A stretch of DNA of 64,000 nucleotides from Aldehydirespirator sp965204875 (GTDB lineage Bacteria > Actinomycetota > Acidimicrobiia > Acidimicrobiales > Aldehydirespiratoraceae): contig OZ242020.1 in NCBI GenBank assembly GCA_965204875.1, forward strand, positions 186,001-250,000. The letters run 5' to 3'. The translations under genes were made by a program, and so were the position numbers. Shown here piece by piece: positions 18,501 through 25,900 of the stretch (position 1 is the first letter of the stretch; each line of letters begins with the position of its first letter). The notes below the pieces were generated by a model. That model saw only the letters and a program-made list of their open reading frames with translations, did no database searches and was not told the DNA's origin.

Positions 18501-18729
18501 ACGCCGAGAACACCGGCAACGCATCAGCCTCCGCCCCGCTGCTGCCCACAGGCGCAGCCCCAACCGGAGCCGCTGCAACAACCCCACCAACCAAACCAAC
18601 CACCAACAACACGCACCACAACCCACGACCACGCAAGCCACCACGACGGCGGCGACCGACCATGCGCATCAGCCAGCCCCCCCCCCGCGCGGCGGTGGAA
18701 GCACTACCAACTCGAACCGACTGCGACAT
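15577..18729 (-). CDS. Surface protein 2: SLH-repeat, poly-Thr linked beta-module protein
   Basis: 1050 residues from the ATG at 18729, which follows AGGAGG by 9 nt. Residues 15-18 come from a 10-G run that keeps the start in frame. The signal peptide ends near VGAAP; the SLH triple repeat and beta-domain closely match protein 1. The later part has a poly-Thr linker, module B (VAAESLSITPDD ... FGDWSQFTVQLL ... KTDGTGMASFAVSAPADP), module A (FVEADWGDEVSIKIQL ... SLTFSAWMDDPDSG), a very long Thr linker and a variant module A' ending VKFGIVRFSE. Unlike proteins 1 and 3 it has no FnIII domain. The last module matches the end of protein 4. Function unknown. Confidence 0.85.
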   Translation of the reverse strand: MSQSVRVGSASTAARGGGWLMRMVGRRRRGGLRGRGLWCVLLVVGLVGGVVAAAPVGAAPVGSSGAEADALPVFSACVGDATRDAGFVDTAGLVAEDAINCIAYYGITRGRTAERFDAGSEVTRSQMALFLHRAAEVAGVDLTGGSGVADFADIAGLDEERRNAIVALARNDILAGSGMAFRPDASITRAEMAVALVGFLRHASPGLFHQSGAMQGELMLGSGATLDHFADARRGLPEGVDTAISYAFELGITTGSAHGASLFAPDGAVLRKNMASFITRTLAHTKLRPAGVTAQADGNRVVVSVRDAMFAPVAGAPVDGFFVDSQRRYRAFDLQGGCNAIVRSVNRTSTVCVIDARDPVTGADGDVGLDELSAAAIGRRVTVWVWTGGRGTRYSADVDAFELHIAGEAAAVTVPAATAVVPAAGGGGGGSATTTTTTTAPAATTTAAPAGTTTLPLGQVAAESLSITPDDATVAATKTTDGNGVDFYRMSFGDWSQFTVQLLYTDESDGNKVKRAAFGVDGANPVLVDARQFNLGGHVNVGSFSQSSGATAAVVANDQGSVSCTPSCTTSGGNVAQHTLKTDGTGMASFAVSAPADPNPGSAGDRVTLILQFVEEVNGPASPAITNLPNKRFHVVNVLVSEGDRTTSGSAVTTTVPAGNAAASITVTSRGAKTDKSFASGNRTSTFVEADWGDEVSIKIQLKDSTGADTTVGADGTTRAAFQLHRIYFPAGGHATRLERSGARDSFVLPRSLKASSGWDQYRRTRYTGADGSLTFSAWMDDPDSGASGNSSSVLFLIRSQTNAPGATNDLATTPVTGGIVRLSEPAPGTTTTTTTTTTAPATTTTTTMPATTTTIATTTTTTTTTTTSTTTTTTSTTTTTTTTTTTLPGEAADSFTVMSAGANTDKALAAGTDFVEAEFGDKVAIVVQLKDADGDNTSSGTDGVSAASFNIWHTTTTGHIASMTRGSASAGLAAWGSGGGSYITWTNKNYSTGNNGKFRVPLEMADPDAGASGDKGSRAYVLRARANAPGATGNDANTAVKFGIVRFSE
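18677..18686 (-). repeat. Homopolymer run of 10 G (coding strand) in surface gene 2
   Basis: Begins 43 nt after the start codon. Its flanks are the same as those of the run in gene 3, which has 11. At 10 the gene is in frame. Confidence 0.85.
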
Positions 18730-18754
18730 CAGCCACAACCTCCTACCCATCACC

Positions 18755-18795
18755 CGGCGGAACCCCGCCGTCCCGACTTGACCGGCACGACTCTA
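18755..18795 (-). promoter_or_regulatory. Promoter -10 and leader hairpin of surface gene 2
   Basis: TAGAGT (18790-18795) lies 61 nt upstream of the start; the hairpin CGGCGG/CCGCCG spans 18755-18770. A duplicate of the promoter block with TAGGGT (18886-18891) lies 96 bp further upstream. Confidence 0.6.
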
Positions 18796-18945
18796 GCACC
18801 ACCCCCGGCCGACCGCAGCCAACCAGGCGATGCCAGCGCCACACGGGGCTTCCCCCCGCCGGACAACCGACACTGAACCGGCACGACCCTAGCACCACCC
18901 CCGGCCGACCGCAGCCAACCAGGCTACGCCGGCGCCACGCCACAC
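18783..18945. repeat. Tandem duplication of the surface-gene promoter block
   Basis: About 50 bp beginning CGGCACGAC at 18783 is repeated from 18879 with few mismatches (offset 96). The intervening block (18835-18880) is shared with 15184-15230 upstream of gene 1. Confidence 0.65.
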
Positions 18946-18955
18946 GACCAAGATG

Positions 18956-19130
18956 CCCCCCGGAGGTGGGCGCGAGAAGCGTGCACAGCATCCGCACCGT
19001 GGTGCTCTTGCCGGCACCGTTGAGACCCAGGAAGCCGGTAGATCTCCCCGGCACCGACGGCGAGGTCCACGCCGTCCACCGCACGCGTGCCGCCGAAGGT
19101 TCGCTAGCGGCACCCAGCGTCGGTGAGCCG
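18956..19130 (-). pseudogene. Fragment of the DrrA-like ABC ATPase gene
   Basis: Reading the minus strand gives FLGLNGAGKSTTVRMLCTLL (Walker A region), matching residues of the intact gene at 10388-11461. Similarity runs from about 11240 to 11510 of the intact copy, with roughly 85 bp deleted at a GCTAGCGG junction, then continues into the end of surface gene 3. No start, no remaining domains; non-functional. It marks the boundary of a block duplication. Confidence 0.85.
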
Positions 19131-19178
19131 CCGGACCGGAGCGCAGCGGCGATCCAGCGCCGCGATCAAGCCTGGCGC

Positions 19179-22100
19179 TCAGCTGATCGTGACTGTCACC
19201 CAATCCGAGGGAGTTCCCCAGCCGTTATTGTTGCGCGCCCGCAGCCGCATTCGCCACACACCGCTAACAATGCCACCAGTGGGACCGACGGTCGCACTCG
19301 TGGAATTAGCACCCTTGCCGATAAGAGTCAACCAAGCATCAGGGTTCGCGTTCCCAGGCCTCTGCCACTGAACGCTCCACCCACGCACGCTCGGATCCCC
19401 AAGAGCCGTCCAGGTTACGACGAAGGCGTTCCCACTCTTCGAGAAGCTCAATCCCGTCGGTTTGCCTGGCGATCCAGCAGGCACAGTCGTAGTGGTTGTA
19501 GGCACAGTAGTCGTCGTGGTCGTGGTTGTAGTAGTTGTTGTGGTCGTAGTCGTTGTGGTGCCAACCGTTAGGGTCGCCCAATCCGAGGGGGTTCCCCAAC
19601 CGCTACTGTTGCGTGCCCGCACCCGAAAGCGCCACTGCCCGTTGGTGAGACCACCAGCGGGAGCGAGGGCGTGGGAAGTGGTCGATGCACCCGAGTTGGC
19701 AATATTGCGCCAGTTAGCAGGGTTCGCTTCCCCAGGCTTGTGCCATCGAACCTGCCACCGAGTCACGGTCGCGTCCCCAAGGTTCGTCCAGCTCAGCTCT
19801 ACGAAGTTCGTGTTCCCAGGCGGCGTACGCCGTGTCACGGTCAATCCCGCCGGCTTGCCCGGCGATCCGGCAGGCACAGTCGTAGAAGTCGTCGTAGTCG
19901 TAGAAGTCGTCGTAGTCGTAGAAGTCGTGGTTGCCGGGGCCGTGGTCGTGGTCGCCGGGGCCGTGGTCGTGGTTGTTGTTGTGGTGGCGGTGGTGCCTCC
20001 GCTGCTGCTGGTGTCGCTGAGTCTGACGATGCCGGCCGTGACCGGGGTGGTGCCGAGGTCGGTGGTGGCGCCGGGGGCGTTGGTCCATGAGCGGATCAAG
20101 AACAGCACGCTGCCCTGCTGGTTCGCGGTGCCGGGGTCGGGATCGTCGAGCCAGGCCGAGAAGCTGAGACTGCCATCGGCGCCGGTGTAACGGGTGCGCC
20201 TGAACTGATCCCAACCCTGCGACGCCTTCAAAGCTGCGGGCTTGGAACTGAACGTCGTCGCTGCGTTCCTTGCGACCTCGGTTCCGTGACCACCCACCGG
20301 GAAGTAGACGCGATGCAGCTGGAACGCAGCACGGTTCGTGCCGTCCGCGCCGACGGTGGTGTCAGAACTACCGGCCCTGAGCTGGATCTTGATCGACACC
20401 TCATCACCGTAATCGGCCTCCACGAACGTCGTGCTCGTCGCCCCGGACGCGAACGTCTTGTCGGTCTTCGCGCCCTCAGAGGTCACGGTGATGCCGTCAG
20501 CCGCCGAGCCCGAAGGCACCGTCACCGTCGGCGCCGCGCCCTCGGTGACGCGATCGCCCTCGGAGACGAGCACATGGAACATGTGCAGCCGCTTGTTCAA
20601 CAGGTTCGTGATCGCCGGGGACGCCGGACCGTTGACCTCCTCAACCACATGCAAGATCAGCGTCATCTTGTCACCCGCCGTGCCCGGCGCCGGGTCCGCC
20701 GGCGCCATCACAGCAAACGACGCCCTACCCATGCTGTCGGTCTTCAACGTATACTGAGCAACAGTCCCCGCGATCGCACCCGGTGGCGCTACAACACCCC
20801 CCGGCACCCCCGAGCATGTACCAGTACCAGAGTCGCAGCTCACACTGCCCGTGTCCAACGCCACAACCCCCGCAACAGACGCCGGGCTGATACCCGACGA
20901 CTGCGATAGCGATCCTCTGGCGACAAAGCCATCCAAGTTGAACTGTCGAACGTCCAACAGCACAGGATTCGCGCCGTCCACACCGAACGCGGCCCGCTTC
21001 ACCCTGTCACCATCGTTCTCATCCGTGTGCAGCAACTGCACCGTGAACTGCGACCAGTCACCGAACCTCATCTCATAAAAGTCAACCTTGTTCGCATCCG
21101 GAGTCTTGCTCTCCTCGACCCTCTCAGCATCAGCCGTGATACTCAACGACTCAGCCGCCACCTGACTCAACGGCATAGTCGTCGTCGTCGCAGTCGTCGT
21201 AGTCGTCGTCATCGTAATCGTCGTCGTCGTCGTCGTGGTCGTAGCGACGGAACCACCGCCACCACCTGCGGCGGGAACAACCGCGGTCGCGACCGGCACC
21301 GTCACAGCGTCGGCCTCACCCGCGATCTCCAGTTCGAACGCGTCCACATCGTTGCTGTAACGGTCTCCGCGGCTGCCGGTCCACACCCACACCGTCACAC
21401 CCCGGCCAATGACCGCCGCGGTCAGCTCATCCAACCTCACGTCGCCGTCGGCACCGGTCACAGGATCACGCGCGTCGATCGCGCACACCGTGGAGGTGCG
21501 GTTCACGCTCCCGATGATCGCGTTGCACCCGCCCCGCAGATCAAACGCCCGATACCGGCGCTGCGTGCTCACATAAAACCCGTCCACCAGCGCCCCGGCC
21601 ACCGGCGCGAACGCGTCGTCGCGCACCGACACCACCACCCTGTTGCCGTCGGCCTGCGCGGTCACACCCGCCGGGCGCAGCTTCGTGTGCGCCAGCGTGC
21701 GCGTGATGAACGAGGCCATATTCTTGCGCAACACCGGACCCCCAGGCGAGAACAGGCTCGCGCCCGCCGCGCTGCCAGTGGTGATCCCCAGCTCAAAGGC
21801 ATACGAGATCGCCGTGTCAACACCCTCAGCCAGACCGCGACGCGCGTCCGCGAAATGATCCAGCGTCGCACCCGAACCCAAGATCAGCTCACCCGCCATC
21901 GCGCCGTCCCGATGGAACAGGCCAGGACTGGCATGGCGCAGGAACCCGACGAGGGCCACCGCCATCTCAGCCCGTGTGATGCTCGCACCCGGCCGGAACA
22001 TCCCACCCGACCCGGCCAAGATGCCATTGCGAGCCAACGCCGCGATCGCGTTGCGGCGCTCCTCGTCCAGACCGGCGATGTCAGCGAAGTCGACAGCGCC

Positions 22101-22517
22101 CGAGCCACCCATCAAGTCAAGGCCCGCCACATTGGCGGCCCGGTACAGGAACAACGCCATCTGCGAACGCGACACCTCAGAGCCGGCATCGAACCGCTCA
22201 GCCGTCCTACCCCGCGTGATCCCGTAGTAGGCCAGACAGTTGATCGCATCCTCAGCAACCAGACCCTCTATGTCCACAAACCCAGCATCCTCCAACGCGT
22301 AACCAAAACACGCAGAAAACACCGGCAACGCATCGGCCTTTGCCCCGCCGCTGCCCACGGGCGCAGCCCCAACCGGAGCCGCAACCACAAGCCCACCAAC
22401 CAAACCAACCACCAACAACGCAGACCACAACAAACGAGGCTTACCCCCGCCACGGCGGCGACCGGCCATGCGCATCAGCCAGCCCCCCCCCCCGCGCGGC
22501 GGTGGAAGCACTACCAA
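19179..22517 (-). CDS. Surface protein 3: SLH-repeat, two FnIII domains; start out of frame (phase-off or error)
   Basis: About 1110 residues. The conserved start (ATG 22536 with AGGAGG 9 nt upstream, coding MSQSVRVGSASTAAR as in gene 2) is out of frame with the body, because the G run is 11 instead of 10. The body frame opens only from a TTG at 22517, or from an ATG at 22475 (MRMAGRRRGGGKPR) just after the run. From that ATG a normal signal peptide (to VGAAP), SLH triple repeat and beta-domain follow. Then come a Thr linker, module B, module A, a Thr linker, FnIII, a Thr linker and a second FnIII ending in TIS. Most like protein 1 at its C-terminus. Intact apart from the frame shift. Confidence 0.8.
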   Translation of the reverse strand: MVVLPPPRGGGGWLMRMAGRRRGGGKPRLLWSALLVVGLVGGLVVAAPVGAAPVGSGGAKADALPVFSACFGYALEDAGFVDIEGLVAEDAINCLAYYGITRGRTAERFDAGSEVSRSQMALFLYRAANVAGLDLMGGSGAVDFADIAGLDEERRNAIAALARNGILAGSGGMFRPGASITRAEMAVALVGFLRHASPGLFHRDGAMAGELILGSGATLDHFADARRGLAEGVDTAISYAFELGITTGSAAGASLFSPGGPVLRKNMASFITRTLAHTKLRPAGVTAQADGNRVVVSVRDDAFAPVAGALVDGFYVSTQRRYRAFDLRGGCNAIIGSVNRTSTVCAIDARDPVTGADGDVRLDELTAAVIGRGVTVWVWTGSRGDRYSNDVDAFELEIAGEADAVTVPVATAVVPAAGGGGGSVATTTTTTTTITMTTTTTTATTTTMPLSQVAAESLSITADAERVEESKTPDANKVDFYEMRFGDWSQFTVQLLHTDENDGDRVKRAAFGVDGANPVLLDVRQFNLDGFVARGSLSQSSGISPASVAGVVALDTGSVSCDSGTGTCSGVPGGVVAPPGAIAGTVAQYTLKTDSMGRASFAVMAPADPAPGTAGDKMTLILHVVEEVNGPASPAITNLLNKRLHMFHVLVSEGDRVTEGAAPTVTVPSGSAADGITVTSEGAKTDKTFASGATSTTFVEADYGDEVSIKIQLRAGSSDTTVGADGTNRAAFQLHRVYFPVGGHGTEVARNAATTFSSKPAALKASQGWDQFRRTRYTGADGSLSFSAWLDDPDPGTANQQGSVLFLIRSWTNAPGATTDLGTTPVTAGIVRLSDTSSSGGTTATTTTTTTTAPATTTTAPATTTSTTTTTSTTTTTSTTVPAGSPGKPAGLTVTRRTPPGNTNFVELSWTNLGDATVTRWQVRWHKPGEANPANWRNIANSGASTTSHALAPAGGLTNGQWRFRVRARNSSGWGTPSDWATLTVGTTTTTTTTTTTTTTTTTTVPTTTTTVPAGSPGKPTGLSFSKSGNAFVVTWTALGDPSVRGWSVQWQRPGNANPDAWLTLIGKGANSTSATVGPTGGIVSGVWRMRLRARNNNGWGTPSDWVTVTIS
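19726..19940 (-). repeat. 215-bp near-identical segment shared by surface genes 3 and 4
   Basis: 19726-19940 and 23670-23884 (offset 3944) differ at a single base. They encode the end of one FnIII domain strand set and the adjoining Thr linker, including an 18-bp unit repeated three times. Sequence on both sides diverges more, pointing to gene conversion. Confidence 0.75.
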
Positions 22518-22536
22518 CTCGAACCGACTGCGACAT
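22441..22536 (-). other. 31-codon truncated leader reading frame of surface gene 3
   Basis: From the conserved ATG at 22536 translation runs through the 11-G run in the wrong frame and ends at TAA (22441-22443) after 31 codons. In the off state this would be the only product of the AGGAGG-linked start. It overlaps the alternative ATG at 22475, so coupled reinitiation is possible. Confidence 0.7.
22483..22493 (-). repeat. Homopolymer run of 11 G (coding strand) in surface gene 3
   Basis: Identical flanks to the 10-G run of gene 2. Loss of one G would put ATG 22536 in frame with the whole protein. Confidence 0.85.
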
Positions 22537-22560
22537 CAGCCACATCCTCCTGCCATCACC

Positions 22561-22601
22561 CGGCGGAACGCCGCCGGCCCGACTACACCGGCACAACCCT
22601 A
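22561..22601 (-). promoter_or_regulatory. Promoter -10 and leader hairpin of surface gene 3
   Basis: TAGGGT (22596-22601) lies 60 nt upstream of ATG 22536; the hairpin CGGCGG/CCGCCG spans 22561-22576. AGGAGG is at 22546-22551. Confidence 0.6.
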
Positions 22602-22921
22602 GCACCACCCGGCCGGCCACAAGCCAACCCCGGCAACACCGGCGTCACACCACCCACCAACCTATCCCCCGCGCACCCACCGCGGCGCGGCCCGGCGGCC
22701 CCTGCGGGCAGCCAACACAAAGGGTGGAAGCCGTGGGCCGGCGGCATACTATCAACGGCGGCCCCGCGGGCAGGCAACACAAACCGCGTGTGCCTTCAAG
22801 CACCACGGCGGCACAGGCCAAGCGCAACGCCGCGCCACCCCGCCCGCACCGGCAGTGCCATCCACTCGGCCGGCAACTCCCGCTGCGGGCACGGTCGCTT
22901 CGCTGAACCCCAGCGGGGAGG
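22602..22921. repeat. Spacer between surface genes 3 and 4
   Basis: GC-rich spacer sharing blocks with 15330-15525, including the text around CGGGCAGGCAACACAAACCG and the GCTTCGCTGAACCCCAGCGG approach to the terminator. No convincing gene on either strand. Confidence 0.55.
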
Positions 22922-22953
22922 GAGGGTCCCGGCCCGGATCGGCCGAGACCCTC
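22922..22953 (-). terminator. Terminator-like hairpin after surface protein 4
   Basis: Identical in arms and in 20-nt distance from the stop to the hairpin after gene 2. Confidence 0.65.
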
Positions 22954-22972
22954 GCTCAAGGTTCGTGCCAGC

Positions 22973-25900
22973 TTAATCGCTATATCTGATAACACCGTAT
23001 TTGACCGCAGTCGTCGTATCGCTGCCGGAAGCGCCCGGTGCGTTGGCCCGGGCTCTCAACACAAAGATACGGCTGCCGGTATTGCCTGATTGTCCTGAGT
23101 TAAAGTCGGCCAGCTCTAGCTTCACCCTGAATTTACCATTCTTACCGGTCGAATAGTCCTTATTGGACGATGTTACCGTGTAACCACTGCTGCCCGATAT
23201 CCATGTCGTCGAACCAGTTCGAGTCACCGATGTCACATGTCCCGTTCTAGTTACATTCAATATGTTGAAATTGGCGGGATTTATACCGTCGGTGCCGACC
23301 GTCGTGTTGTTATTGTCAGCGTCCTTGAGCTGCACCACGATGCTCACCTTGTCCCCGAATGTGGCTTCGACAAAGTCCGTGCTGGCGGCGAGTGCCTTGT
23401 CGGTATCTGCGCCGTCAGACATGACCGTGAAACTGTTCGCCGGCGGCAAGGTTGTTGTCGTAGCAGGCGTGGTTGTTGTTGTAGTGGTCGTTGTGGCGGT
23501 CGAGCCGATCGTGAGTGTCGCCCAGTTTGAGGGGGTTCCCCAGCCGCTACTGTTGCGCGCCCGCACCTGCCATCGCCACTCCCCGTTGGTGAGACCGCCT
23601 GCGGGACCGAGGGCGTGAGACGTGGTCGATGCACCCGAGTTGGCAATATTGCGCCACGTAGCAGGGCTCGCTTCCCCAGGCTTGTGCCATCGAACCTGCC
23701 ACCGAGTCACGGTCGCGTCCCCAAGGTTCGTCCAGCTCAGCTCTACGAAGTTCGTGTTCCCAGGCGGCGTACGCCGTGTCACGGTCAATCCCGCCGGCTT
23801 GCCCGGCGATCCAGCAGGCACAGTCGTAGAAGTCGTCGTAGTCGTAGAAGTCGTCGTAGTCGTAGAAGTCGTGGTTGCCGGGGCGGTGGTCGTCGTCGCC
23901 GGGGCCGTGGTCGTGGTTGTGGTGCCTCCGGAGGCGGGTTCGCTGAGTCTTACTATGCCGCCGGTGACGGGGGTGGCGGCTAGGTCGTTGGTGGCGCCGG
24001 GGGCGTTGGTCTGTGAGCGGATCAGGAACAACACGCTGCTTGTGTTGCCCGAGGTGCCGGAGTCGGGGTCGTCCATCCAGGCCGAGAAGGTCAGACTGCC
24101 GTCAGCGCCGGTGTACCGGGTCCGACGGTACTGGTCCCAACCGGCGGACGCCTTGACAGAATTGGGCGCCGAGGCGAATGCTGTTGCGCCCTCCCTGCCA
24201 ACCGAGGTCGCGTGACCGCCCGCGGGGAAGTAGATGCGATGCAACTGGAACGCGGCGCGGTTCGTGCCGTCCGCGCCCACGGTGGTGTCAGCATTGCCGG
24301 CCCTGAGCTGGATCTTGATCGACACCTCATCGCCGTAATCGGCCGCCACGAACGTCGTGCTGGTCTCCCCGGCCGCGAACGTCTTGTCCGTCTTCGCGCC
24401 CTTTGAGGTCACGGTGATGCCGGTGGCCGCGCTGCCGGAGGGCACGGTCGTTGTCACCGCGGACCCGGAAGTCGTGCGATCACCCTCTGACACGAGCACG
24501 TTGATCACATGGAAACGCTTGTTCGGCAGGTTCGTGGCTGCGGGCGAGGCCGGGCCGTTGACCTCCTCCACGAACTGCAGGATCAGCGTGACCCTGTCAC
24601 CGGCGGTGCCCGGGTTCGGGTCCGCTGGCGCCGAAACCGCGAACGAAGCCATACCCGTGCCATCGGTCTTCAGAGTGTGCTGAGCAACGTTGCCACCCGA
24701 AGTCGAACAGCGGGGAGCACATCCCACAGAACCCCCGTCGAGAGCGACAACCGCAGGCGTGATAGTAGACGTCTGCGAAAAACGAGTCACATGACCCCCC
24801 AGGTTGAACTGCCGAACATCAACCAACACCGGACCCTTGCCATCAACACCGAACGCGGCGCGCTTCACCCTATCGTTGTCGCTCTCGTCGGTGTACAACA
24901 ACTGCACCGTGAACTGCGACCAATCACCGAAACTCATCCTATAATTCTCAACACCATTACTAAAAGTAGTCTTCGTGGCCGCAACCTTCTTATCATCAGG
25001 CGCAATACTCAACGACTCAGCCGCCACCTGACCCAACGGCATAGTAGTAGAAGTCGAAGTAGTCGACGAAGTCGAAGTCGTAACAGCAGGCGCAGAAGTC
25101 GTAGTCGTAGCAGAAGGCGCCGCAGTCGTCGTGGCAGCCGGCGCAGAAGTCGTAGTCGCAGCCGGCGCAGAAGTCGTAGTCGCAGCCGGCGCAGAAGTCG
25201 TAGTCGCAGCCGGCGCAGAAGTCGTAGTCGTGGTGGCCGGGGCTGAACCCCCACCACCGGCGGCGGGAACAACCGCGGTCGCGGCCGGCACCGTCACAGC
25301 GCCGGCCTCTCCGGCGATCCACAACTCGAACGCATCCACATCCTCGCTATAGCCGTCGCCGCGGCTGCCGGTCCACACCCACACCGTCACACCCCGACCA
25401 ACAGCCGACGCGCTCAACTCGTCCAACCCGACATCACCGTCGGCACCGGTCACAGGATCACGCGCGTCGATCGCGCACACCGTGGAGGTGCGGTTCACGC
25501 TCCGCACGATCGCGTTGCACCCGCCCCGCAGATCAAACGCCCGATAACGGCGCTGCGAGTCCACAAAGAACCCGTCAACCAGCGCACCGGCCACCGGCGC
25601 GAACGCCGCGTCGCGCACCGACACCACCACCGTGCCGCCGTCAGCCTGCGCGGTCACACCCGCCGGGCGCACCTTCGTGTGCGCCAACATTCGCGTGATG
25701 AACGACGCCATATTCTTGCGCAACACCGCACCATCCGGCGAGAACCTGTCTGCGCCCTGCGCGCTGCCCGTCGTGATCCCCAGCTCAAAAGCATACGAGA
25801 TCGCCGTGTCCACACCCTCAGGCACAACGCCACGTGCGTCCGCGAAATGATCCAAGCTACCATCACCCAGCCTCAACATCCCAGACCCGTCGAACAACCC

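Noticed and set aside
18743..19084. Short minus-strand frame with a Walker A motif as a functional ATPase
   Set aside because: Only the P-loop region is present, with deletions and no signature or Walker B; it is a duplicated gene fragment.
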